This document shows, in pieces, positions 46,409 to 54,700 of a stretch of DNA of 64,000 nt. Below the pieces are notes generated by a model. It did no database searches, was not told the origin of the DNA, and saw only the letters and a program-made list of their open reading frames with translations. This DNA comes from Bacteroidetes bacterium GWF2_33_16 (lineage in GTDB: Bacteria; Bacteroidota; Bacteroidia; Bacteroidales; UBA12077), in the NCBI GenBank assembly GCA_001768565.1, contig MEOE01000004.1, positions 23,665-87,664 of the forward strand, written 5' to 3'. The translations under genes and the position numbers were made by a program. Position 1 is the stretch's first letter; each line of letters opens with the position of its first letter.

Positions 46409-47416
46409 TTATTTCGGAAAATTTTTCTTCCACATTTTATCAGTAAATACAAATATTATTGAAAGTACAAGAAGTAGTAAAGAAGATAATACATAGCTTC
46501 TGGTCAAAAATAAACTGGTGGTATTTCTGGTTGCATGAAGAAATAAAACTGGAATTAAGCTTTTATTCGACCTGTTATAAAGCCATGTAAAAACTATAGC
46601 AGAAGGGATATCAAATATCCTGATTAGGAAACCATATAATCCAAAAGGATAAACGCCCATTATGTGTAATGGTAAATGCCATAAACCCCAAATTGCACCG
46701 ATAATAATACTTGCATAAAGTGGGCTGTATTTATTTTGCATTTTATTTAAAGCAAAGCCTCTCCAGCCAATTTCTTCGTTAAGTGGACCTCCAAAAAATA
46801 AATACCAGATAAAAGATTCAAAAACAATAAAGAATAATGGCAAATTGGGCCAGGTGGGTTCTGGTGATACTTCCATTCTAAAAACCTGTGCTAATTGAGT
46901 AGATAGATAAATCATTAATGGCCATAAAAGGATTGAAATTATGAGAGAAAATAGCTTTATTTTTTTGTTAAAAATGAGCCCAATTAATTCCCTGACGTTG
47001 TCTTTTTTTGAGAAAATATTGCTTAATAAAATTGCACCTAATGATACTATCACGATATCAACTATAATTAGTTGTAAGCTTATTGTGTGTTTCCAACAAT
47101 AATGATCAAGTAACTCAATACCAAAAATGATACTAAACAATACAAAAAAGAGAAATACCTGCCGTGTAATAGGGAATTCGTCTGAATTATATTTGTTTGT
47201 AAAGTTTGTAATAATTAATGCAGACATGGAAGGCCCAAATGCAGCCACCAATAGCCATCTACTTAAAATTGTCTGATTTTCAATATTAAAAAACGAAACG
47301 AGGTAATAAATAACCCAGGTTATGAAAATTGACATCAAGAAAAAGATGCTTACTTCATGTTTACTAATAAAAGATCTGCTAAGCAGAAGTTTTTCAGGAT
47401 TAATATTATTGTTCAT
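46409..47416 (-). CDS. CPBP-family intramembrane protease
   Basis: The 335-residue product has about eight membrane helices and the CPBP/Rce1 motifs: NEEIGWRGFALN (EExxxR), GLWHLPLHIMG with the helix histidine, and FLHATRN. In eukaryotes Rce1 cleaves the CaaX tail and ICMT methylates the new end. Here a CPBP gene is directly followed by an ICMT-type gene. The parallel is suggestive only, since no prenylated substrate is known. It is the first gene of the operon behind element E. Confidence 0.9.
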   Translation of the reverse strand: MNNNINPEKLLLSRSFISKHEVSIFFLMSIFITWVIYYLVSFFNIENQTILSRWLLVAAFGPSMSALIITNFTNKYNSDEFPITRQVFLFFVLFSIIFGIELLDHYCWKHTISLQLIIVDIVIVSLGAILLSNIFSKKDNVRELIGLIFNKKIKLFSLIISILLWPLMIYLSTQLAQVFRMEVSPEPTWPNLPLFFIVFESFIWYLFFGGPLNEEIGWRGFALNKMQNKYSPLYASIIIGAIWGLWHLPLHIMGVYPFGLYGFLIRIFDIPSAIVFTWLYNRSNKSLIPVLFLHATRNTTSLFLTRSYVLSSLLLLVLSIIFVFTDKMWKKNFPK

Positions 47417-47470
47417 TTTTAAAAGTATTAGTTGATTATTATAATTCGTTATGCCTTTTTAAATGCATAG

Positions 47471-47557
47471 ACAAAGTAATAACACAACTAATAATTGACC
47501 TATTTAATCCACGATTCAGTCTGACTGAATTATAAAAATGTAAGTATTAAACATTAA
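47471..47557 (-). promoter_or_regulatory. Shared 87-bp upstream element, copy E
   Basis: Landmarks are ACAAAG at 47471, CCTAT at 47499 and ATTATAAAAATG at 47529, with a poor second A/T block AACATTA at 47550. Only the first half-site GACTGAATTATAA is good, so this copy is the weakest, yet the 28- and 30-bp spacings are the same as in the others. It is 55 bp before the CPBP start and 56 bp after the end of AraC regulator 4. Confidence 0.75.
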
Positions 47558-47612
47558 ATATAATAACTGAAATGGGAATTTCAAAATCAATCACTTAATA
47601 AGAATCAAACTA

Positions 47613-48725
47613 TTATTCAGCAATTGATCGAAACTGTGAAGGAGTAATCCTTGTAAACTTTTTAAAAGCAGTATTAAAAGCAGAAAGTGTATTAAATCCA
47701 CAGTCATAAGCTATACTAGCAACAGTATAATTGTTTTTTTCAGGATCTTTTAGCATTTTCTTTGCTTTCTCAATTCGATATGAATTAATAAAATCATTAA
47801 AATTACATCCTAATTGCTCGTTAATAATTTGTGAAACCAGATGCGTTGTTAAGGAAATTTCTTTTGCAAATTTCCCAAGTGTTATATTATGGTCAATAAA
47901 TAATTCATTTTTTTGAATGTGCTCAAGAATTATTGATTTATAATTTAAAGAATCCTCTTTTGAAATGCCGGAATTTCGGTAACGAACATAAAAATTACTT
48001 ATGAAAGTAATTTTCTGGTCATGTAATTCATAAAAAAGTATCAAGTAGATTAGAAATGAATAATAGATTGCTTCTAAAACCCGTGTTGGAAGATAAATTT
48101 TAAAATAGGTTTGGAAGCAATATATTAAGTATATAATCCAAATGATTGAAATAAATAATGCAATATTTCTTATATAATATGGATTCAAATTTTCCTTTGG
48201 AAAGCTGTCTGATTTATATTTTAAGATTAATTCTTTTATATATTCAAATGAAAATTTTAAATAAACAAAAAGATGAATAAGAAAAATACTAATTTGTATA
48301 CAGTAAATTATATAATATTTTTTATTATCGGGTATTAGAGGAAAATTATGTTTGTTAAGTAAATCAAAAAATAAAAAAAATACAAAGGGTAAGAAATGAT
48401 ACAAATGGGTAATCTTAAACTTAAAATCCTTAATTGAAATTGATTTTAAATAAATAAACAATAACGGTCCAATTAATAGAAATGTGGGTGTGAAAAAGAA
48501 GAAAGACTTTAGATTAATACCAATATTAAAATCATCCTGCAAATCATGTAATAGCATTTGTAGGATTCTATAGACTGTTATAACTAGAAAGACTGAAAGT
48601 GTTATACTTGCTACATTATTTTTGTTTTTCTTAATAATTAAATACCCAATAAAAAATAATGCATTAATTGCTGCAAGGCTACAAAATCCTATAAATATTA
48701 ACTCGCCAACTTCCATATAAACCAA
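47613..48725 (-). CDS. Membrane-anchored AraC-family regulator 4
   Basis: The 370-residue product has about seven membrane helices (residues 1-240) and a C-terminal AraC domain with LGKFAKEISLTTHLVSQIIN and FNTLSAFNTAFKKFTRITPS. An alternative start three codons later (MEVGEL) is possible. It lies just upstream of element E and of the seven-gene CPBP/ICMT/hydrolase/nitroreductase operon. It is divergent from the sigma-54-type operon at 49288 across a 560-bp gap. Confidence 0.92.
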   Translation of the reverse strand: MVYMEVGELIFIGFCSLAAINALFFIGYLIIKKNKNNVASITLSVFLVITVYRILQMLLHDLQDDFNIGINLKSFFFFTPTFLLIGPLLFIYLKSISIKDFKFKITHLYHFLPFVFFLFFDLLNKHNFPLIPDNKKYYIIYCIQISIFLIHLFVYLKFSFEYIKELILKYKSDSFPKENLNPYYIRNIALFISIIWIIYLIYCFQTYFKIYLPTRVLEAIYYSFLIYLILFYELHDQKITFISNFYVRYRNSGISKEDSLNYKSIILEHIQKNELFIDHNITLGKFAKEISLTTHLVSQIINEQLGCNFNDFINSYRIEKAKKMLKDPEKNNYTVASIAYDCGFNTLSAFNTAFKKFTRITPSQFRSIAE

Positions 48726-48867
48726 ATTGTTAATACAAAATTATTGAAAAAATGCTTTAATATTTATTTTTTTTAAATAATATAATCGTTAAAAATTGGG
48801 ATTTGATATTCTACTTAATTTTCAATCAATTATAATGAGATCAAAAAGTTGACTCGGTATTGATTAT

Positions 48868-49034
48868 TTACAACTATTTTACACTATTTTCAAATTTACA
48901 TTTACGTAATAATCAGTAATACAATTGTATAGAATAAATAATTGCTTTCTGCATCGGCAAATAAACGTAAGTAACATAATATCAATATAATATGAAGTTT
49001 AGTTTTAGTTAGATTACATATTTACAGTAAAGTC
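48868..49034 (+). repeat. Dispersed ~168-bp repeat, copy 2
   Basis: This is the partner of 5624-5792, in the same orientation and of nearly equal length (167 against 169 bp). It lies in the large divergent gap between AraC regulator 4 and the sigma-54 operon, upstream of the enhancer-like palindrome. Shared blocks include TTACAACT, ACGTAAT, CTTTCTG and TTTACAG. No ORF. Confidence 0.5.
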
Positions 49035-49090
49035 TTTCAAATTCTAAAAAGTGAACGAATTCAAAGAAATTTACAAATGCTAAGCTAAGT

Positions 49091-49105
49091 GTGTAAATAT
49101 TACAC
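49091..49105. promoter_or_regulatory. Enhancer-like palindrome GTGTAAATATTACAC
   Basis: GTGTAA-ATA-TTACAC is an inverted repeat centred about 120 bp upstream of the -12 part of the sigma-54 promoter at 49205. The identical 15-mer occurs beside the NtrC-type regulator gene (63156-63170). Position and symmetry fit a binding site for an NtrC-family activator. A further repeat ACTGTAC occurs twice just downstream (49110-49130). Confidence 0.72.
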
Positions 49106-49204
49106 GGCAACTGTACGGTTACTGTACAGTATTTAAACGATTATTTTCTGGTTTTTTAATGAATAAAAATCACATATCTCATAGAATGAGTAAATTATAG
49201 TGTA

Positions 49205-49220
49205 TGGCATAATGCTTGCA
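49205..49220 (+). promoter_or_regulatory. Sigma-54 (-24/-12) promoter
   Basis: TGGCATAATGCTTGCA matches the sigma-54 consensus TGGCAC-N5-TTGCA, with GG and GC separated by exactly 10 bp. It would start transcription near 49230, ahead of the ATG at 49288. This also argues against an earlier start codon at 49216, which lies inside the promoter. Confidence 0.8.
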
Positions 49221-49287
49221 ACTGTATATTGCAATTAATAAAAAAATCAAAAGACAATTTAGTATAAACCTATCTAAAGTATGCAAA

Positions 49288-50115
49288 ATGAAACGAAAAA
49301 TACTTATTTCACTTCTATTAATAGCAAACCTTATTTATTCATCATGTTTAGGCCAGCAAGAAATTGATGTAACCTATATTGCAAATTCAGGTTTTCTAAT
49401 TGAAAGTGGTAGTAAAAAAATAGTTATAGATGCTTTGTTTAAGCATGGTTGGAATAATTATTTAATTCCTACAGATACTATTGTTTCTGATATAATAAAT
49501 CAACGAGATCCCTTTAATAATTCAACCCTGATGTTAATTACGCATAATCACGGCGATCATTTTGATCCTGCAATGGTTGTAGCATATCTTCTTCATAATT
49601 CTGAAAACATCCTTATAGCACCACCACTTATTACTAATACTATTTTAAAGCATCCCGATTATAAAAAGTTTGAGAATCAAATAGTGCATTTAGATAAGAT
49701 TAATCAAGAAAAAAATGACACTACAATTCAAGGAATAAGAGTACAATCATTTTTTATACAACATGATTCGCGCCCAGAAATCGAAAACGTTGGTTATCTA
49801 ATCGAAATTGATAATCTAAAAGTATTTCATACCGGTGATTACAATGGCTCTGAAACGGTTGAATTTGAAAATCTACACCTACAAAATGAGAATATTGATT
49901 TGGCATTCCTAAATTTCTATGGATTTTGGAATACAATAGAAGAACGAGAATTTACTGAAAAATATATTAACCCAAAGCAAATAGCATTAATGCATATTCC
50001 TCCAGCAGAAATTGAGACAGTAAAAGATTCTGTTAACCTGATTGATGATTTTATAGATATTGCTGTGTTTGATAGCAGTATGACAAGAAAAGCGTTTGTT
50101 TTTAATACTAAGTGA
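49288..50115 (+). CDS. Exported MBL-fold metallo-hydrolase
   Basis: From the ATG at 49288 the product is 275 residues. It starts with an export signal (ILISLLLIANLIYSSC), possibly a lipoprotein signal. The metallo-beta-lactamase zinc motif is HNHGDH (H86, H88, D90, H91) in LITHNHGDHFDP. Later ligands are in FIQHDSRPEIENVGYLIE, FHTGDYNGSETV and ALMHIPPAE. It resembles UlaG-like beta-lactamase-fold hydrolases. First gene of the sigma-54-promoter operon, which also encodes other exported hydrolases. Substrate unknown. Confidence 0.87.
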   Translation: MKRKILISLLLIANLIYSSCLGQQEIDVTYIANSGFLIESGSKKIVIDALFKHGWNNYLIPTDTIVSDIINQRDPFNNSTLMLITHNHGDHFDPAMVVAYLLHNSENILIAPPLITNTILKHPDYKKFENQIVHLDKINQEKNDTTIQGIRVQSFFIQHDSRPEIENVGYLIEIDNLKVFHTGDYNGSETVEFENLHLQNENIDLAFLNFYGFWNTIEEREFTEKYINPKQIALMHIPPAEIETVKDSVNLIDDFIDIAVFDSSMTRKAFVFNTK

Positions 50116-50154
50116 ATTATCTAAATTATTTAATTAATACTAAAAATTAACTAT

Positions 50155-50874
50155 ATGAAAAGAATACTATTTGGGTTACTAATTGCGCTTATTTTAGGTA
50201 ATTATTCTTGTAATAAAGATGAGAATGAAGATAATATAACAGAGAATGATTTAGTGTCATATTATCCACTTAATGGAAATGCAAATGACGAAAGTGGTAA
50301 TGATTATCATGGTGTAATATATGGTGCATCACCAACTTTTAATAGATTCAATAATGCGAATAGTGCATTCATGTTTGATGGAGTTGATGATTATATTTTT
50401 GTAGAAGACTATGGTAATATTGTACCTATCCATGAGATTTCAGTCTCTATGTGGTTAAAACCAAACGATACTAAAGCTCAATTTCAACTTATGCTCTGTC
50501 CAGATGTTGATCGATTTGCAGTTTCGGCTTTTTACTATCACGATGGTGTAAATACCACATTTTGGGATTATGGATGGCTAAGAACAGGTGGCGATTCTCC
50601 AGGAAGATTATATTATCGTCCGGAACCTATCGATACATTATGGCACCATTATGTATTTATTTCAAGTATAGAACAAAATTTTATGAAAATATACAAAGAT
50701 GGAAACTTAATAAACTCAAAAGAATATCCTCTCGAATTACAAAGTACATACGAAAGAGATTTAAAAATCGGAAGTGGAGATTCTCATAGTTATTATTCAG
50801 GATTAATAGATGAAATAAGAATATACAATAAAGTACTCACTGACAATGAAATAAGTGAATTATATTTTGAATAA
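50155..50874 (+). CDS. LamG-domain lipoprotein
   Basis: The 239-residue product has a lipoprotein signal ending in LGNYSC and an acidic linker (NKDENEDNITEND). A laminin-G/concanavalin-like jelly-roll domain follows: YYPLNGNANDESGNDYHGV, FMFDGVDDYIFVED, SVSMWLKPND, and the ending GLIDEIRIYNKVLTDNEISE. Such domains bind glycans or proteins at the cell surface. It lies 39 bp after the MBL gene. Confidence 0.88.
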   Translation: MKRILFGLLIALILGNYSCNKDENEDNITENDLVSYYPLNGNANDESGNDYHGVIYGASPTFNRFNNANSAFMFDGVDDYIFVEDYGNIVPIHEISVSMWLKPNDTKAQFQLMLCPDVDRFAVSAFYYHDGVNTTFWDYGWLRTGGDSPGRLYYRPEPIDTLWHHYVFISSIEQNFMKIYKDGNLINSKEYPLELQSTYERDLKIGSGDSHSYYSGLIDEIRIYNKVLTDNEISELYFE

Positions 50875-50910
50875 AGACAATTAAAATTTAACCTAAAAAA
50901 TCAACTCAGA

Positions 50911-51414
50911 ATGAAAAAAATAATATTATTAGCGATTGTAACAATAGTCTTAACATTTAACTCTTTTGCACAAATAAGTGCTGGTGGTGGCATTTCTTAT
51001 GGTACAGAAATAGAAACCATAGGTATTAATTTAAGAGGTCAATATAGTATTACAGAAACTATTGATATAGTAGGAGGTTTCACCTTCTTTTTCCCAAAGA
51101 AATCATCACAGGAAATACCCTTTTGGGGAACCATTGAAACCAAGTCATCATTATGGACATTCGATATTGATGGTCACTATAATTTTACTATAAACGATAA
51201 ATTCGGTTTTTACCCGCTGGCAGGATTAAATATTTCCGGAGCTTCAGTTGATATAGATGGCAATAAAACAAGTGATACAGAGGCAGGCCTGAATATTGGT
51301 GCTGGAGCAACATATAGTATTAATGATAAACTGGCAGCCTTTACTGAAATAAAATATACCATAGGCAATATGGATCAGGCTGTAATAGGTATTGGTGTTT
51401 TATATAGATTTTAA
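50911..51414 (+). CDS. Small outer-membrane beta-barrel protein
   Basis: The 167-residue product has a signal peptide (ILLAIVTIVLTFNSFA) and then alternating hydrophobic strands ending in an aromatic residue: VIGIGVLYRF. It contains blocks SAGGGISYGTEI and FYPLAGLNISGA. This is typical of eight-stranded OmpX/OmpW-like porins. It lies 36 bp after the LamG gene in the same operon. It could anchor or transport something for the exported enzymes encoded around it. Confidence 0.83.
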   Translation: MKKIILLAIVTIVLTFNSFAQISAGGGISYGTEIETIGINLRGQYSITETIDIVGGFTFFFPKKSSQEIPFWGTIETKSSLWTFDIDGHYNFTINDKFGFYPLAGLNISGASVDIDGNKTSDTEAGLNIGAGATYSINDKLAAFTEIKYTIGNMDQAVIGIGVLYRF

Positions 51415-51503
51415 ATAGTCATTTCGATTAATAGCACTTCTATTATGCAGTGACCATAAAATACCTATCAGATATAAAAAGTAATTAATTAATACAAAAG
51501 GAA

Positions 51504-51851
51504 ATGAATAAATTCGAAGAAATAGATCGCAAAAGAAAAGAATCAAATGCAAGATTCGAAAAATTAAATTCAAAGGTTTATAGTCTTTTTCTGGAAATGG
51601 GAGATGCAACCTTTTGTGATGGTGCTTTACCAAAGAAAACAAAGGAATTAATAGCAATTGCAATTGGTGCAGTTACAAATTGTGAATCATGTATGCAATG
51701 GCATATTGAGCAAGCATATAAAGATGGAGCTACAATTCATGAAGTATTGGAAGCACTTGAAGTTGCTATTGACATGGGTGTTGGTCCGGTTACAGTAAAT
51801 GCCCGATTTGCGCTTGATGTTATGGAAAATACTTTTGGGAAAATTAAATAA
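51504..51851 (+). CDS. Carboxymuconolactone decarboxylase/AhpD-like protein
   Basis: The 115-residue product has the AhpD redox motif C60-x-x-C63 with H67 (VTNCESCMQWHIEQA) and the family's helical frame (AIAIGAVT, ALEVAIDMGVGPV). AhpD-like proteins reduce peroxiredoxins or act as decarboxylases; the CxxC-H set supports redox activity. It is the only cytoplasmic-looking protein early in the operon. No ahpC-like gene is nearby. Confidence 0.9.
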   Translation: MNKFEEIDRKRKESNARFEKLNSKVYSLFLEMGDATFCDGALPKKTKELIAIAIGAVTNCESCMQWHIEQAYKDGATIHEVLEALEVAIDMGVGPVTVNARFALDVMENTFGKIK

Positions 51852-51906
51852 AAACAACAATTTTATAATAAGAGAATAGGATGTTTAATAAATTAGGTAA
51901 TTAAAT

Positions 51907-53070
51907 ATGAAAAGGACTAAAATCTGTTTGTTGAGCGTACTTTTTCTTGTATTCCTTACAAGTTGTTTGACGGCTGAAACAAAAGATAGTCCGTCTGAAA
52001 ATCAAGCTGTCTATTCGCAAACAAAGCTGGATTCAAATAAATCTGATTCCATTCAGCACATCCTTACTAAATTAGTAAATGATGGGAAAGCGCCTGGAAT
52101 GATTGCTGCAATAATCTCAGGCGAAGGTGTAATTGCCATCGCTTCTGCAGGAGAGCGAAAAGCGGGTTCTAGTATTGTGTTTACCAATAATGATGTGGTG
52201 CATCTGGGTTCCTGCACCAAAGCTATGACAAGCACTATGATTGCTACTCTTGTAGCAGAAGGGAAGCTTAGTTGGGACACAAAACTGATAGAAGCTATTC
52301 CGGAACTAAAAAATAAGATTCATACAGATTATCATAACATCACAGTATGGCAATTACTTACCCATCGTGCTGGGATTCCCAAAAATGCAAGAGATGAAGG
52401 TGCATTTGAGTTAAAAGAAATTAGAAAAAGGCGACTAGCAATTTTAGAAGATAATTTTCAGTCACCTGCAACTTATAAAATGGATCAATTTCATTATTCA
52501 AATTTCGGATATATGGTTGCCGCTTGTATGGCAGAACAAATTACGGGTTTAAGCTGGGAAGTTTTAATGAAACAACGTTTGTTTGATCCTTTAGGAATGT
52601 CATCGGCAGGATTTGGGAATCCCAACAAAAATAAATCAATAGATCAACCTTGGGGTCATAATAAATATGCTTGGAAATGGTGGCCAAGCGAAGCTTATTA
52701 TGATGAAGCAATTAATCCTGCAGGCAGGGTATATTGTACCATAGCTGACTGGGGTAAATTTATATCTCTTTGGTTAACAAAAGAAAACACTATTCTGGAA
52801 CATAAGTATTTAGATAAATTAATAGAACCTGTTAGTGGTCATTTTTATGCCGCAGGTTGGGGTGTTACAGATTATGATTGGGCAAAAGGAATTACCTTTA
52901 ACCATAATGGAAGCAATGAAATCTGGTATGCTACAGTTATAGTCGCTCCAAAATTAGATAGAGCTTTTGTGGTTGCTACAAATTCATGTGATTTCGGTTC
53001 TACACCTAATGATTGCTTAGAAATAATGAATAAGATGATTAAGATGGAATTGGATTTAGATAATGAATGA
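51907..53070 (+). CDS. Class C beta-lactamase-family serine hydrolase, lipoprotein
   Basis: The 387-residue product has a lipoprotein signal (FLVFLTSC) and the penicillin-binding/esterase serine hydrolase motifs: S102-x-x-K105 in LGSCTKAMTST, Y197-S-N199 in HYSNFGYMVA, and HNGSNEIWYA in place of KTG. This last change is usual in EstB/class C esterase-like members that are not true beta-lactamases. Likely an exported esterase or peptidase; resistance to beta-lactams is not implied. It lies between the AhpD-like gene and the S41 peptidase gene. Confidence 0.87.
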   Translation: MKRTKICLLSVLFLVFLTSCLTAETKDSPSENQAVYSQTKLDSNKSDSIQHILTKLVNDGKAPGMIAAIISGEGVIAIASAGERKAGSSIVFTNNDVVHLGSCTKAMTSTMIATLVAEGKLSWDTKLIEAIPELKNKIHTDYHNITVWQLLTHRAGIPKNARDEGAFELKEIRKRRLAILEDNFQSPATYKMDQFHYSNFGYMVAACMAEQITGLSWEVLMKQRLFDPLGMSSAGFGNPNKNKSIDQPWGHNKYAWKWWPSEAYYDEAINPAGRVYCTIADWGKFISLWLTKENTILEHKYLDKLIEPVSGHFYAAGWGVTDYDWAKGITFNHNGSNEIWYATVIVAPKLDRAFVVATNSCDFGSTPNDCLEIMNKMIKMELDLDNE

Positions 53071-53128
53071 GGAAGCAAGGGATTATATAGATGCAAACAA
53101 AAATAAAATTTAATAAAAAACAAAAATC

Positions 53129-54592
53129 ATGAAAACAAATAAGAATTTGATCATATTATTGGTGATTTTCATCATCTCTTTAAAATCTAGCGGACAGGAA
53201 CAATCATTAGGACTTATTGATAATTCTTTGCTTATAGCGGATTATAACTACTTGCTCACAACACTTGAAGAGACACATCCGAACTTGTATGCTTACGTTC
53301 CAAAGGATGATTTTGTGAAGAAAACCGATGAATTTAGGGCTTCGATCAATAAGCCCATGTCAAAATCTGATTTTCATAAAATCTTACTTCAAACCATATC
53401 GCTTATCAAACAAGGACATACCATGGTTTTTGGTGATGGCGGTTATCGAAATTTTTTGAAATCAGGAGGCTTAGCTTTTCCATTTAAAATAGACTACAAC
53501 CATGGTCACATCTACATTGATGAAAACCTTTCGACTTACGGTGAGTTTGTTAAAGGCACTGAAATTATTGCAATTAATCATATTACGGTAAACAGGATAA
53601 TTGATGAATTTACACCCTATTTAAGGGTTAGGCCTAACGGGTATATCGGAGCAACGCTTTCTTATAACTGGGGAGGATTTTTGTGGCTTTTGTATGGTTT
53701 TAGTGATCAGTTTACCATTAGTTATATTTTACCAAACGAGAATAAAATTCAAACAAAAACGATAGAAGGAGCAAGTCTGGAGCAAATTAATAATAAAACA
53801 AGATCGGGCAGCAATAAAGATTTTGAGTTTAATCTGGAGCCTGCAAGAAAAACGGCTTTATTGAAACTAAATACTTTCCATCTTGATTTTGATAAATACG
53901 ACAGTCTTTTGACCCATGTTTTTACAGAAATACAAAACAGTGAAATTGAAAATCTGATTATTGATGTTCGGGAAAATGAAGGAGGAAATGGAAATCTTGT
54001 TTCCACACTGGTTAACTATTTAACAGATAAGCCTTACATTTCATCAGGTGGTAGTCAGGTAAAAACCAGTAAAGCTACAAAACTATGTTATACAACGCAT
54101 CCAGTTCTTGTAAATGCCATTGAGCAAGCTAGAAAGGCGGAGGGTGATACTCCAGCGTTTCTAAAATTGGTTGATTGTTTTTTAGAAAGCGACCCTGGAA
54201 CAATTACAATATTTCCAGAAGAAACAATAACCCCTAAAGAAAATCAATACAGATTTAGTGGGCAACTCTATGTATTAACAAGCAAAGATACTTATTCTGC
54301 AGGTACATTATTTTCGGCTCAAATTAAAGATAATAACATTGGAATTATTGTAGGAGAAGAGACCTCCGATAATCCTACAATGTATGCATGTATCATGTTA
54401 TTTGAATTACCAAATACAAAAATTAATATTCAGAATTCTGCTCAATACAGTCTTCGCCCGGGGGGCTTCGACGATCAAAGAGGTGTATTGCCGGATTTTA
54501 AAGTAGAACCAACTTATAATGATTACATCAATAACTATGATAGGGTTTTGAATTACACCTATTGGTTAATTGATGAAAATATAACAAAATAA
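53129..54592 (+). CDS. S41-family (C-terminal processing protease-like) peptidase
   Basis: The 487-residue product has a signal peptide (NLIILLVIFIISLKSSGQ). The central PDZ-like region GTEIIAINHITVNRIID precedes the S41 catalytic domain with NLIIDVRENEGGNGNL. The catalytic serine is S390 in KDTYSAGTLFSAQI, and VGEETSDNPTMY follows. An N-terminal Tricorn/TSP-type helical part (residues about 30-110) resembles S41 peptidases of the CtpA-like exported group. It lies 58 bp after the beta-lactamase-like gene. Confidence 0.87.
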   Translation: MKTNKNLIILLVIFIISLKSSGQEQSLGLIDNSLLIADYNYLLTTLEETHPNLYAYVPKDDFVKKTDEFRASINKPMSKSDFHKILLQTISLIKQGHTMVFGDGGYRNFLKSGGLAFPFKIDYNHGHIYIDENLSTYGEFVKGTEIIAINHITVNRIIDEFTPYLRVRPNGYIGATLSYNWGGFLWLLYGFSDQFTISYILPNENKIQTKTIEGASLEQINNKTRSGSNKDFEFNLEPARKTALLKLNTFHLDFDKYDSLLTHVFTEIQNSEIENLIIDVRENEGGNGNLVSTLVNYLTDKPYISSGGSQVKTSKATKLCYTTHPVLVNAIEQARKAEGDTPAFLKLVDCFLESDPGTITIFPEETITPKENQYRFSGQLYVLTSKDTYSAGTLFSAQIKDNNIGIIVGEETSDNPTMYACIMLFELPNTKINIQNSAQYSLRPGGFDDQRGVLPDFKVEPTYNDYINNYDRVLNYTYWLIDENITK

Positions 54593-54611
54593 TTAATTAT
54601 AAAATATATGA

Positions 54612-54668
54612 AATGTCCATGATTTAAAAAAACAACCGAAATAATTATAATTCAACATTATGGACATT
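54612..54668. repeat. 9-bp inverted repeat in 108-bp gap
   Basis: AATGTCCAT (54612-54620) is matched by ATGGACATT (54660-54668) across a 39-bp loop in the gap before the esterase gene. It may be an internal hairpin that attenuates the operon or a protein-binding pair. There is no T-run, so it does not look like a normal terminator. Confidence 0.4.
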
Positions 54669-54700
54669 CCATGTGACCATTAAAAACAAATTATAAACAC

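Noticed and set aside
49216..49287. Upstream extension of the MBL-fold protein from 49216
   Set aside because: It would start inside the sigma-54 promoter and place a basic non-conserved leader before a good export signal; the ATG at 49288 is preferred.
51907..53070. Antibiotic-resistance beta-lactamase
   Set aside because: The SxxK and YxN motifs are kept but the KTG motif is replaced by HNG, which is usual for esterase-type members of the family.
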